Assembly (NCBI RefSeq): GCF_002563775.1
Contig: NZ_PDJO01000001.1
Coordinates: 1,312,001 to 1,376,000 of the forward strand
Direction: 5' to 3'
Length of the DNA stretch: 64,000 nt
Origin: Thioclava sp. ES.031
GTDB lineage: Bacteria; Pseudomonadota; Alphaproteobacteria; Rhodobacterales; Rhodobacteraceae
Made by a program: the position numbers and the translations under genes. Positions 8,249 to 17,656 of the stretch are shown piece by piece. Every line of letters begins with the position of its first letter. Positions within the stretch are counted from its first letter, which is position 1. Below the pieces are notes generated by a model. It did not search any database and had not been told where the DNA came from. It was given only the letters and a program-made list of their open reading frames with translations.

Positions 8249-8737
8249 ATGCTCCACGATCGATACCTTCGGCTGCTTCCCGGCGGCCAGCTCAAACCGG
8301 GCGATATCTTCCTCATGCGCTTCCCTTATGGCTCCGACCGCAAACGTGATGGCGAGTTCGACATCCCGCCCGGCACGCGTCCTTGCTTGCTGCTCTCGCG
8401 CGGTCTGATCGGTGATGCACCGATGAACATCGTCGCGCCGGGTGTCAGCCCGGAGGGCCGGTTGCTGCGCGAAGATGACATCGTCATCGCCGATGACGAC
8501 CAGGCGGCTGCCTGTGGGCTCTATCGTCCCACCATGTTCCGCGCATCGCATCGGCTCTTCATCGCGACCGGGTCCGATCTGTTCGAGCGCAATGCTCGTA
8601 TCGGGCGCCTCGGCCCGGCGCAGCGCGAACAATTCGAGGCAGTCGAGAAGCTACTCGCAACCGCGCGGCGCGAGGTTCGGTCGCGGCTAAGGCCGCGGGT
8701 CGCAATCTACCGCCCGAAACCTCTCATCCAACCGTAA
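8249..8737 (+). CDS. PemK/MazF-like protein, no antitoxin gene visible
   Basis: The 162-aa product has an N-terminal segment (GDIFLMRFPYG, then TRPCLLLSR, then MNIVAPG) that resembles the start of PemK/MazF-type endoribonuclease toxins. The family match is by eye only, and the C-terminal half is not typical. No small antitoxin gene lies directly upstream, where one would be expected. The upstream 150 bases are non-coding in all convincing frames. It could be a solitary or diverged member, or a protein of the same fold with another role. It precedes two further unknown genes on the same strand. Confidence 0.5.
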   Translation: MLHDRYLRLLPGGQLKPGDIFLMRFPYGSDRKRDGEFDIPPGTRPCLLLSRGLIGDAPMNIVAPGVSPEGRLLREDDIVIADDDQAAACGLYRPTMFRASHRLFIATGSDLFERNARIGRLGPAQREQFEAVEKLLATARREVRSRLRPRVAIYRPKPLIQP

Positions 8738-8845
8738 ACCGCGCCGCCGATCAGGGCTGCAGCGTCCGTCCGCCTTCTCACCGAGGCGGACGGATCTTGC
8801 AGCTCTGCTTCGTCTTCTGAACCCAATTTCTTCGAAAGATTACCC

Positions 8846-9286
8846 ATGACCCACGATAAACATCCCTCCGAACTCACCGCCGAAGAACTCCGCAAAGAGC
8901 GCAATGTGCTCGCAAACGTCGTTCACGGTGCGACTGCCATGCCGTCTCCGAAAGATCTCGAGAACGCGCCGCTACTCGAAGACTGGATGCTTTTCACTGG
9001 CTTCGAAGACATCTCGCTATTCGGCCGCCTGACCGAAGCCAACGGCCGCACCCGAAAGCTGATCACGCGAGCTCTTATCGCGCTCGATGACGCTCTCGAA
9101 TGGGCCTACCTCGAAGACGGCTACATGCGCCTCGGACCGCGTTTCTCCGTCGAAGAGGCCCCGCCGCATCTCGCGATGCGAGCCGTCGCGACTGATCTGA
9201 GAGGGATCCGCACGCAGCTCGAGGGGCAGGCATTCTGGGCGCAAAAAGCGCTCGATGCGCTTGGCGAGATGCGCTGCGATGCATGA
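8846..9286 (+). CDS. Hypothetical protein
   Basis: The 146-aa product is acidic and mostly helical in appearance, with no recognised motif, signal peptide or membrane segment. The ATG at 8846 follows a weak GAAAGA site. It lies between the PemK-like gene and another unknown gene, all on the plus strand with gaps of about 100 bases, in a style common in Rhodobacterales plasmids and islands. I do not recognise the family. Confidence 0.6.
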   Translation: MTHDKHPSELTAEELRKERNVLANVVHGATAMPSPKDLENAPLLEDWMLFTGFEDISLFGRLTEANGRTRKLITRALIALDDALEWAYLEDGYMRLGPRFSVEEAPPHLAMRAVATDLRGIRTQLEGQAFWAQKALDALGEMRCDA

Positions 9287-9393
9287 TCGCGCGATCGTTC
9301 AGAATGATCCTGATGGGATCGGCTGAATCGTCACCGCTGCGGCCCCTCGATGAGGGCCGCAGCGCCCGCAGTTCAGCTTCGAGAGGATATCCG

Positions 9394-9729
9394 ATGTTTC
9401 AACAACCGAACCGGATCGGCACTGTGAAAACCATGGCGCACGAGGCAATCGACGCTCTCGATGCGCTGCCGGCTGACGCTCTTCGGGGCGCAGAGTGCGA
9501 TCGCGATTCTTGCGAGCGACTTGTGACCGAAGGCGACGTAGTCGGCGAGGACTTCCGGGAGGCGGGCGCGGAGATACTGCGCCACCTCGCCAGGATCGAA
9601 CCGGATGAGACGATTGCGCGTGAGTTCGACAGTGCCATGCGTCGACTTCGGGACGCAATCAACGCGTCGTACCGCCTCGCTGTGGATCTCGGCGTCGAAC
9701 AGAGGACCGCGATCCGTCGAGCCGCATGA
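9394..9729 (+). CDS. Hypothetical protein
   Basis: The 111-aa product is small, acidic and probably helical, with no recognised domain. The start at 9394 is chosen because a GAGAGGA site precedes it at good spacing. A longer in-frame version from 9283 would overlap the previous gene and has poorer coding character. The leader before it (GTCACCGCTGCGGCCC and following) resembles the leader before the 8846 gene, suggesting similarly organised small gene units. Confidence 0.55.
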   Translation: MFQQPNRIGTVKTMAHEAIDALDALPADALRGAECDRDSCERLVTEGDVVGEDFREAGAEILRHLARIEPDETIAREFDSAMRRLRDAINASYRLAVDLGVEQRTAIRRAA

Positions 9730-10053
9730 GTGAAATACGACGCCGAACTGCGTCGAAGAGATGGCGGTGGTAATCCGCCTGGGCGCGCCAACAAATCCTT
9801 TCCGCATATGCTCCAAACTCAACCGGAACCGGCGCGCCCACACTCCCTCCAACCCAAGCGACGCGGCGTTCGGGACGCATAGCGTTGCGGTGTCTGAAGC
9901 TTGATTGGCTCTTCACCGACGAATTTGATGCTAACGGCTCAAAGCCGTGGCTCATTGCTTGTGGAGCGGATGGTCGAAAACTGCGTGAAGCGGATAGGTA
10001 GGCCAGATGCAGCGAAGCGTCGTGGCGCGGTAGCCTCTTGATTTTCCTTGGCC

Positions 10054-10083
10054 ATTGTTATCTCAAGGATTGTAAAACTATTT
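10054..10083 (+). promoter_or_regulatory. Possible promoter for the RADAR genes
   Basis: TTGTTA and TATTTA are separated by 18 bases in an A/T-rich stretch shortly before the chosen rdrA start. This is the only sigma-70-like pair I see in the 9730-10118 gap, which otherwise contains no gene. Confidence 0.3.
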
Positions 10084-10118
10084 ATTTAATCAGGGTCTGG
10101 GTGACCAAAGGGGATGAA

Positions 10119-12881
10119 GTGCGTATTATTGATCTCAATCGCAGCGGGGCAGAGCGTTTCGAGGATGCCAACAAGGTGCTTCAGAACGAAGCTTTTGACC
10201 ATTTGGGCAAACTAATAACCGGGCAGCTCGATCGTTTGGAGGATTTCAGTTTCACAACCCGGTCGGGCACAGAGCTAAATTACCCCCGTCCCCACGAAGG
10301 AATTTTGATCGAAGGCGGGCGCGGAAGCGGGAAAACGACTTTTCTTTTGAATGCTTTGCACGACCTTAACCATGGCAAGGATGGATGGGCTGCAGACCTA
10401 CATAAACGGCTCCATGTGTTGCCGGTAATCGATCCAACTCTGATCGAAACCAAAGAACACATCATAATTGTCATCATTTCACTTATCGACGCCGCGTTGG
10501 AAAAGTTGACCCTGGATGCGGATCAGCAGATGGTGAACCAAGCACGGTCTGAAATGGCAGAGGGCCTGGGGCTCCTTGATGGGATCGGAAAGTCTTCTGC
10601 CTATGGGGATGAATGGGAAGACCCCGAATGGATCATGAGCCGTGGGTTGCGCAAGGCGGCCAAGGGAAGAACATTCGAGATAAAGCTGCGAAGATATATC
10701 GACGAAGCTCTGAAAGTTTTGAGTAAGAAAGCCTTTGTTCTGGCGTTCGACGATGTCGACACGAACTTTCAACACGGTCACTCCATTCTGGAAACCATTC
10801 GTAAGTACCTCGCCTCTCCACAGCTCATTCTTATGATTTCGGGCGATCTCGAGCTTTATGGCCGCTTGGTTCGGCGCAACATCTACGAGACGTTTGGCGA
10901 AGGTGTCATGAAGCATGATCCCAAGGTGATCGGCGAAGACAAGACCGGGCTCTCCGAAGCCGTTCGCGAGTTGGAAGAACAATATCTGCTAAAGATCGTT
11001 CCGCCGCAGAACCGCATCGCGATGCTTCCACTTAGCGGGATCCTCCAGGCAGTGGACGCCTCAGAAGTCTTTGTCGATCCTATCGGAAACGAAGATCTGC
11101 AAGAACTCGTACCTTGGGCCAGCAAGAAAATTCGTCAGCAACTTCTTGAAGGCGATCCCGTGGATGGCAGAGTCCAGCCACCTCATCCTTTCTTCAACGT
11201 GATGTCGCGCGAGCACTTGCGCCTACTCATCGGTTATCTCCGCGCGTTGGGAGACCCCGACCAAAGCGCCAGCCGACGCGGCGTCTTTACGGTCTTCGAA
11301 ACCCGGTTGCGCGCCGCAGGTTTGCAATCTGAACAGTTTTCCCACGCCACATTGGACGACTCGCTTCAAAGAGCCTTTCGGTGGCTGGTTGCTCAGGACA
11401 AGCCCACGTCGCTTATTCGGTTTGGCGTTCCGAGCGATACGGAAAAGGCGATCATCCTGCACTGTTTCGCCCTGTCCATCGCCCCCAAATTACACAAATC
11501 GCCTGCGGGATGTCTGCGCGCGCTGTTTGCGCTCAACCTGCCCATTTCCATGATGCAGCGCGAGCGTTACGCGATGCCGGATGTGCGCAAGTCAATCTTT
11601 GATTTCATTTGGGAAGACGCGAGCCCAGATCTTTTGGAAGTGGCTGGTCGCATCGGCTCGATCAGCCGGTCTGGAAAGGACGAAGAGGGCGCGAACATTG
11701 GCAACTTGCGGGCAAGCTCTTTCGGGTCTGTTGGCACGATGCGGGACGTTCGTGGAAATCGCCTTTCCAGACTGTTCGATTTTACACCTGAGGAGATCAA
11801 GACAGGGGCCAAAAAGATTAAAGAGGTTGATGAGGTTGTGAAAAAGCAGACCTCCGACTTCTCGAACTCGAAATGGGTTCGAAGTTTGGCAAGTGATGAA
11901 GAAAGAGCCGAGTTAAGTGCCGAAAAGGGAATTCTTTGGTTCCCGCTCGAGGACCTCGAAGCGCGCAGTGGTCAATTCAAGGACGTGCTCGGATTGGCAA
12001 CATTTGACCGTTTCAGTAGTCGAGGAGAGCAGTTCCGCTCGATTTCAGCGCTCTCGCTATTCGCTGCAATCGGCGAGCTTCTGGCGCGAGATGACGTCAG
12101 AGATCTTGGCGCTATGGCACCGACTTCGATTATGCCAGCCTTCATGCCAGACGCGAAAGTGGCGCGCGAAGGATCGATCGATGTCTCATCAACTTCTGCA
12201 GATGAGGAAGACGAAAATAACGACGAGGTCGAGGCCGTAGACGAAAGCTCTGGATATGCCGCGTTCCTAAAAAGCTTACAGGCGTGGCATGAATTTGCGC
12301 GTGCGAACTCGGAACATGCAGCTTTATCGCCGGCAATGTTGGCGCGCGTTTCCGAACGAATTCACGATCAACTGATCGCACTGGATGAAGCCGTGCAGGT
12401 GGACTGGAAGACGGGCCACATCCTTCATCGCCAAATCACAAACATCTTGCATGCTTTGCTCGTAGTCTCGTCTGGTTGGTCCGGGCGTCTCGTCTCACCC
12501 AAAACTTCTGATCGTCCCTTTGTCGAGGGCCTACAACGTGCCGCCGCAGATGATGCGCGCAGGTTCCATTCGCTGGCCGCAATTGTGATTTCCTGCCCGC
12601 TTATCTGGGCGTTCCTCAACCCACAAGAAACCTACAAGCAAAGTGGGACCAACTTGCAGGTTCTGCGCGATGAGGTGGAGAAAGCCCTGAAGACTTGGCA
12701 GGAGGCGCGTGGGTCCAAAGAGGCGATATTCGATCCGGAGTGGTTAAGAGCTCCGGCAATAGAAATTGCGATTGGGCGCAGCATCAAAAGCAAGTCTCAA
12801 CGAACGGTAACGCAGAATGGCTTCTTCGATGTTCTGAACGTGGTGCCTTGCTACTCACCGAAATCCGGCACCTCAAAATGA
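10119..12881 (+). CDS. rdrA: RADAR system ATPase RdrA
   Basis: The 920-aa product is a large P-loop ATPase matching RdrA of the RADAR antiphage system. The Walker A motif GGRGSGKTT is at residues 66-74 and the Walker B FDDVD at 210-214. A sensor-1-like stretch (LILMISGDLELY) follows about 30 residues later. In known RADAR systems RdrA forms ring assemblies that work with RdrB during phage infection. The GTG at 10119 is chosen because AAAGGGG lies five bases upstream; a TTG at 10038 would add 27 residues and has no clear ribosome site. The stop overlaps the next gene as ATGA. The gene uses visibly more A/T than the flanking chromosome, consistent with transfer. Confidence 0.9.
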   Translation: MRIIDLNRSGAERFEDANKVLQNEAFDHLGKLITGQLDRLEDFSFTTRSGTELNYPRPHEGILIEGGRGSGKTTFLLNALHDLNHGKDGWAADLHKRLHVLPVIDPTLIETKEHIIIVIISLIDAALEKLTLDADQQMVNQARSEMAEGLGLLDGIGKSSAYGDEWEDPEWIMSRGLRKAAKGRTFEIKLRRYIDEALKVLSKKAFVLAFDDVDTNFQHGHSILETIRKYLASPQLILMISGDLELYGRLVRRNIYETFGEGVMKHDPKVIGEDKTGLSEAVRELEEQYLLKIVPPQNRIAMLPLSGILQAVDASEVFVDPIGNEDLQELVPWASKKIRQQLLEGDPVDGRVQPPHPFFNVMSREHLRLLIGYLRALGDPDQSASRRGVFTVFETRLRAAGLQSEQFSHATLDDSLQRAFRWLVAQDKPTSLIRFGVPSDTEKAIILHCFALSIAPKLHKSPAGCLRALFALNLPISMMQRERYAMPDVRKSIFDFIWEDASPDLLEVAGRIGSISRSGKDEEGANIGNLRASSFGSVGTMRDVRGNRLSRLFDFTPEEIKTGAKKIKEVDEVVKKQTSDFSNSKWVRSLASDEERAELSAEKGILWFPLEDLEARSGQFKDVLGLATFDRFSSRGEQFRSISALSLFAAIGELLARDDVRDLGAMAPTSIMPAFMPDAKVAREGSIDVSSTSADEEDENNDEVEAVDESSGYAAFLKSLQAWHEFARANSEHAALSPAMLARVSERIHDQLIALDEAVQVDWKTGHILHRQITNILHALLVVSSGWSGRLVSPKTSDRPFVEGLQRAAADDARRFHSLAAIVISCPLIWAFLNPQETYKQSGTNLQVLRDEVEKALKTWQEARGSKEAIFDPEWLRAPAIEIAIGRSIKSKSQRTVTQNGFFDVLNVVPCYSPKSGTSK

Positions 12882-15496
12882 TCGACGACGGGCCCGAGCA
12901 AAAAGCCCGGCTTCGCGGGTTGATTGATATTGCCAAGGCAACGCTCTCGAACGTCCATCTTGCCCGATTTCTCGAGCATGAGGCGTCGGGAGGCTGCACT
13001 GCGGACCAGCTTCAATCACTTTGGGGACAGCATAAAACGCGCGACATGCTGAAGGCGGCTCATGCGAGCGGGCGCTTTCTTCACTACCGCAAGCTGAACC
13101 CAAAGCTGACGGACGAAGCCATCGAGAACCGCATTGCACTGACTGCGGAGCAATTAGACATTGAGGTGCGCACTAGCCGCATCAAGGTTCTTGATGACCC
13201 GTCCAAATGCCTGATCCCGGTGCTCACCCTTCTGGGCGAAACCTTCCTTTGCGAAGGGCGCGACGGGTCTTTGCGTGTGCATACGCGGCTTTTGGCCGAA
13301 TGGCAGGACTTGATACTTGTTGTCCCTCCGATGTTGATCACAGCGGCTTGGATGGCGGCGCGCCGGCCAACGTCGTACGAAGACCGCCAATCTCTCTCTG
13401 CACTGAAGAGCTTTCAGAAGCGGGTACAGCGATGGCTGTGCGACAGCACACTGCCTGTGGATGACGATCCTTTCTTGGATCAACTTTGTCAGTCAGAAGG
13501 GCTCGGCGAAATGCACATGCACCTGAATGGCACCACAGAAGCGGAGAAAATCTGGATCGATGCCCTAAGGCGCCCCGAAACCGTTGTCGGAGCGCTGTCG
13601 CACAAAGTCGTATCGCGAGAATCCGGCTTGCATGTTGCAATTGGGAACGGCGTTGAACGGCTGCTTCAGCAAGAAGACCAAAATCTCTCGCCAAGGCGAC
13701 TCAGAGTCCGGGTGGATCAGGCAATCGCGCTTAAAGCCTTTCTTTTGGAAAAAGTGGGCCAAGATTGCCCAAGGGACGCTCGATCGGCGGACATTTCTTA
13801 CAAGAATGTTGTTGATAACCGAATTGCCGAATCCCAAGTGTCGAGGACAACCGCTGAAGCCCTGCATCTGATCGACATCATCGGAACACTCAATCAACCG
13901 GAGGCCCGCGAGATGTATGGCGTGGCTTTCTATTGGTATGCTTTGCTGCGCGCGCAATTCTGCCGCCTGTTGGTCCAGCAGGTTTCACAGGTGGGCTTTG
14001 ACCAGTTTCAACATATTACTTTGAACGAACTGCGGGAAACGACGGAAAAGGACTTCGCCGATCGGTTCCGGCAGATCGAACGGGGTGTGCAGGCACCGGT
14101 CGATTTCCTTGAGGGGCGCTTTGCTCCAAAGGCGACGCCAGATGGCACTGCAAGACGTCTTATGCAAATGCTACGCGGGTATCTGGAGTTCTTGGACGAG
14201 AAACCAGACGGAACGCCGCGAAAGCATCGACATGGCCAGCTATCCGATCCCAAGAAGACTCCGATCTCACTTCCGGAACTCATTCGACTGGTCCGAGTTT
14301 TCGAAAACGGTTCTGATATCTTCCCGTCCAGTGAACGCCGATTACGGCTCGGCTTGGTTGCGCATTTTATCAAGCGGACCGATGGGAGCGAACTGGAAAA
14401 GTTCTATCAACGGACGCAGCCTACGCCAGTCTGTCGGGACGCCAAAGTGAGACGTGAAGCCGATCAGGCCGCGCGGGCTCTGGTCGTCCTCATGAAAAGC
14501 ACCTCGGGTCTATCAGAGCTTATCCGCGGAGTAGATGCCGCAAGCAACGAGAGGCACGCTGGTCCCGAGGTCTTCGCACAGGTCTTCCGCAGGATGCGAC
14601 GGGCGGGCGTGCAACGCTTTACTTATCACGTTGGAGAAGATTTCGTTCACTTGGCCTCAGGTCTTCGCGCCATCTCGGAGGCCGTGCATTTCCTAGATCT
14701 CTCCGCTGGGTGTCGCATTGGCCACGGAACCGCGGCAGGCCTGTTGCCGGACAAATGGTGGAAAGCCCAAGGGGATGCGGTCGTCCAGACCATTGAAGAT
14801 CGCTTGGATGATCTCGTCTTCGTATGGGGTCTGTTGCGACAAAAGTCCTTGCTTCCACAGAAAATCGTCCTGATCGAGATGGAAATCCGTCGATTGGCCA
14901 TGCAGATTTGGAAGACTCCCGCTCTTACGCCTGACGTTCTGCACCGAGCTTGGAAGCTGCGACACCTTGATCCGATTGTGCGAACATATGGACGTTATGA
15001 CGTGGACCCTGACCGAAACGCAGAGATCAAGTTGTTTCGTGACAGCGCTGTAAAGGATCCGGACGCACATTCTCAGTTTCTGCGGCGCCATGGTATCGAC
15101 GTAGAAGCAGACGTTTTGGCTCGCGCAAGGCAGCCGATCTTTGTCGAGCAGGCCTCGGATGTTTTGTCCGCGGATGTCCTGCTCGTTGTTCAATCCGCGG
15201 TTTTGGAACTGCTGCAATTCCGTAGTATCGGCATCGAAACCTTGCCCAGCAGCAACGTGCGCATCAGCATTCATGAAACCTACGACGATCACCATATTGG
15301 CAGGTGGCTGGGATATGGCAGTGACTTCTGCGCCACTTCAGTTGTCGTCGGATCGGATGACCCAGGCATTTTCGCCACCAGCCTGCGTATGGAGTATGCC
15401 CATATTAAGCGAGCGCTGCAGGCCCATGGTGCCGGAATCCATGCCGATGCCAACCTGCAAGAGATGTGTAAAGCCTCTAAAAGGTATCGGTTCTGA
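12878..15496 (+). CDS. rdrB: RADAR system adenosine deaminase RdrB
   Basis: The 872-aa product carries the adenosine deaminase metal site spread over a long chain, as in RdrB. The ligand pair is H213-x-H215 in an HMHLNG motif. HVGE (H584, E587) matches the HAGE motif, RIGHGT (H616) the catalytic histidine, and GSDDPGIFATS (D827-D828) the DDP motif. In RADAR this enzyme deaminates adenosine in RNA or nucleotides, producing inosine. The start is the ATG at 12878, four bases inside rdrA, so the pair is translationally coupled. No third accessory gene (SLATT-type or Csx27-like membrane protein) is next to it. Confidence 0.92.
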   Translation: MIDDGPEQKARLRGLIDIAKATLSNVHLARFLEHEASGGCTADQLQSLWGQHKTRDMLKAAHASGRFLHYRKLNPKLTDEAIENRIALTAEQLDIEVRTSRIKVLDDPSKCLIPVLTLLGETFLCEGRDGSLRVHTRLLAEWQDLILVVPPMLITAAWMAARRPTSYEDRQSLSALKSFQKRVQRWLCDSTLPVDDDPFLDQLCQSEGLGEMHMHLNGTTEAEKIWIDALRRPETVVGALSHKVVSRESGLHVAIGNGVERLLQQEDQNLSPRRLRVRVDQAIALKAFLLEKVGQDCPRDARSADISYKNVVDNRIAESQVSRTTAEALHLIDIIGTLNQPEAREMYGVAFYWYALLRAQFCRLLVQQVSQVGFDQFQHITLNELRETTEKDFADRFRQIERGVQAPVDFLEGRFAPKATPDGTARRLMQMLRGYLEFLDEKPDGTPRKHRHGQLSDPKKTPISLPELIRLVRVFENGSDIFPSSERRLRLGLVAHFIKRTDGSELEKFYQRTQPTPVCRDAKVRREADQAARALVVLMKSTSGLSELIRGVDAASNERHAGPEVFAQVFRRMRRAGVQRFTYHVGEDFVHLASGLRAISEAVHFLDLSAGCRIGHGTAAGLLPDKWWKAQGDAVVQTIEDRLDDLVFVWGLLRQKSLLPQKIVLIEMEIRRLAMQIWKTPALTPDVLHRAWKLRHLDPIVRTYGRYDVDPDRNAEIKLFRDSAVKDPDAHSQFLRRHGIDVEADVLARARQPIFVEQASDVLSADVLLVVQSAVLELLQFRSIGIETLPSSNVRISIHETYDDHHIGRWLGYGSDFCATSVVVGSDDPGIFATSLRMEYAHIKRALQAHGAGIHADANLQEMCKASKRYRF

Positions 15497-15815
15497 CGGC
15501 CAAAATCTGTCTTGGCAGAAAGCGAATTCATCTTTGCTTTGAGAATGGAGCGCGGATGATATGGCTGTACCTTCGTAAACCCTGCTCCCGGCGCATCTCG
15601 TTCGTCGGTGGTCGGAGCCGCGAATGACTGAAGACCGCCCATTTCGAATGTGAGGCCGCCCTTTAGACGAACACGAGGGCGGGCTCGTCCGCAATGAACT
15701 GGAGCTTCATGCCCACCGCTCTGAAACGCGAATTTCATTTTTGTCGTGTTCCCGTTTCCGCGCTCTGACCGATGAACCCAGCTTCTTCGTAGGACCCCGA
15801 ACGAAGGAGCTTACC
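15497..15815. other. Intergenic region between rdrB and the recombinase unit
   Basis: This 319-base stretch contains no gene I can support. Neither strand shows a convincing terminator for the RADAR genes. An AGGAG ribosome site for the small ORF lies at its end, near 15805. Confidence 0.5.
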
Positions 15816-15986
15816 ATGCCATCCGCCCCCATTAGCGCCGCCAACGATACGCTCGATGAAGCGACGATCGTGCCGCCAGCCTGCAACGCGATCGCCCGGT
15901 TGCTGGCGCGTGCTGTTGTCCGGGATCTCGCGAATGCGATCCCCGCAAACAGCCCCGCCGCGCCTCAGAAGGAGACAGCACAATGA
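15816..15986 (+). CDS. Small protein coupled to the serine recombinase
   Basis: The 56-aa product starts at an ATG with AGGAG six bases upstream. It has one amphipathic or hydrophobic helix around residues 23-42 (ACNAIARLLARAVVRDLANA). Its stop overlaps the recombinase start as ATGA, so the two are probably translated together. I do not recognise it. Because of its position it could be a factor that works with the integrase, but a plain unknown is the safer call. Confidence 0.6.
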   Translation: MPSAPISAANDTLDEATIVPPACNAIARLLARAVVRDLANAIPANSPAAPQKETAQ

Positions 15987-17656
15987 CGAAACGCGTCGCG
16001 ATCTACGCCCGCTACAGCTCAGGTCTACAGAAGCAGACTTCGATCGACGATCAGGTCGCGATGGCGGAGCGTTTCGCGGCCGAGCGCGGATGGGTGGTGA
16101 CACATCGTTTCACGGATTACGAGAAATCGGGCCGCAACACGCGCCGCGAGGGTCTCCAGGCACTGTGCGCTGCGGTCAACGCGCGGCAGGTCGATGCGAT
16201 CGTCATCGAAGCCGTGGATCGTCTCACCCGCAAGATTGCGGACGCGCTTAATCATTACGAGCTGTTCCAGTTCCAGCAAGCTGAGCTCTATTCGGTTGCC
16301 GAGGGTCAACAGGATTTCTTCAAAGTTCTCATCAACGCGCTTGGCGCGCAGCTCTATGCGCAGATGATCGGTGAACACACGCGCCGTGGCATGGTGCAGG
16401 GGCTCACCCGGAAACGGCTTCACACGAGCGCTTACGGCTACCGCAAGCGTGACGGCGACGAGGGGCTCAATCGCGAGATCGACCCCGAGGAGGCGGAGAT
16501 CGTGCGCCGCATCTTTAGCGAGTTCTCCGACGGGCATTCGACCCAGGCGATCGTAAAGCGGCTAAATCACGAGGGCATTCCGGCCCCGCGCGGCGGCACG
16601 TGGGATATCAGCACGCTCCGAGGGAATCCGCTGCGGTTCGAAGGCATGCTGCGCAATCGTCTCTACATTGGTATCGCGAGCGTCGCGAAAACTTCGCGCC
16701 GCTATCATCCCGAAACTGGCAGCAAAGAGGTCTACGAGACCCCTGGCGCGGCCGCGGAGATCGCGGTTCCGGCTCTGCGGATCATCGACCAAGATCTCTG
16801 GGATCGCGTTGAAGAGCAGCTTGCGACCCAAGCGGCAAAAACCAAAAGCAAGGGTAATCCCGTTGGGGCCCGGCGCAGCAAACACCTGTTGAGCGGCCTG
16901 CTGGTCTGCGGATGCTGCGGCGCGACTTATATAAAAGTTGGTCGAACGCATTTCGGATGCCGCGAAGCCCGCAAAGGCGCGTGCAACAACAAGACGACCA
17001 TCCGCCGCGACCGGATCGAGGCGCGTGTCTTCGCGAAGCTCCGTGGCACGTTCCTGACGCCGGAACTGGCCGCAAGCTTCGACGCGGCGCTCAAGGCGGA
17101 GTACAAGGCGCTGGCGAGCGCCCAGGGCGCAAATGCCGTAACTCGGCTCGAGCGTCGCCTTAAGAAAGCGCGTACCAGCCGCCAACGGATCTTTGATGCG
17201 ATCGAGCAAGGCGCACCCTACAGCGCCTACAAAGCGCGCGCCGAAGACCTCGAACGCGAGATCGCCGATCTCCGAACCGAGCTGTCTCAGCATCATGAGA
17301 CCCGCGCGGTCCTGCCGCAACTTCCGACCGACAGTGCCGCGCTCTTTGCGCGCGCCGTGCAGGAACTCGAGACACTACTCGCCGACCCCGAGCTTGTTCA
17401 CCAGGCCAATGAGCATCTTCGAGAACTAATACGGCGGGTCGAGTTGAAACCCGACCCAGACGCACCAGACGCCCTTGCCGCCGAGATCCTCACCGATCTC
17501 GGCGCTTTGCTTTCCGCGGGGGGCGTTACGCAAAGTGTCGTCGATATTTTCAGCGCTACGAGGCAACTATCGGTCAGGCAGGGGGCGCTGCCCCCTCTTG
17601 GCTGCGCCAATTCACCCCCGGGATATTTCCGCCAAGAGGAAGGGCGCGCGGGATAG
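15983..17656 (+). CDS. Large serine recombinase (integrase)
   Basis: The 557-aa product is a large serine recombinase. The N-terminal resolvase domain (about 1-145) begins AIYARYSS with S12 the likely nucleophile and a following SIDDQ. The Recombinase domain covers about 150-280. A zinc-ribbon segment (CGCCGATY and CREARKGAC) lies near 310-335, and a coiled coil near 375-440. Such enzymes integrate and excise elements at specific att sites. The last 25 codons, from about 17580, run through a dispersed chromosomal repeat, so the native C-terminus may have been replaced at the integration junction. It is the last gene before the housekeeping gene prfC and probably marks the right edge of the island. 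Confidence 0.93.
   Translation: MTKRVAIYARYSSGLQKQTSIDDQVAMAERFAAERGWVVTHRFTDYEKSGRNTRREGLQALCAAVNARQVDAIVIEAVDRLTRKIADALNHYELFQFQQAELYSVAEGQQDFFKVLINALGAQLYAQMIGEHTRRGMVQGLTRKRLHTSAYGYRKRDGDEGLNREIDPEEAEIVRRIFSEFSDGHSTQAIVKRLNHEGIPAPRGGTWDISTLRGNPLRFEGMLRNRLYIGIASVAKTSRRYHPETGSKEVYETPGAAAEIAVPALRIIDQDLWDRVEEQLATQAAKTKSKGNPVGARRSKHLLSGLLVCGCCGATYIKVGRTHFGCREARKGACNNKTTIRRDRIEARVFAKLRGTFLTPELAASFDAALKAEYKALASAQGANAVTRLERRLKKARTSRQRIFDAIEQGAPYSAYKARAEDLEREIADLRTELSQHHETRAVLPQLPTDSAALFARAVQELETLLADPELVHQANEHLRELIRRVELKPDPDAPDALAAEILTDLGALLSAGGVTQSVVDIFSATRQLSVRQGALPPLGCANSPPGYFRQEEGRAG

Noticed and set aside
10038..10118. Longer rdrA start at a TTG
   Set aside because: No ribosome site is visible before the TTG, while the GTG at 10119 has AAAGGGG at good spacing. 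The longer form cannot be fully excluded.
15497..15738. Minus-strand ORF after rdrB
   Set aside because: No start signal, and the product has no recognisable domain and looks like random sequence.
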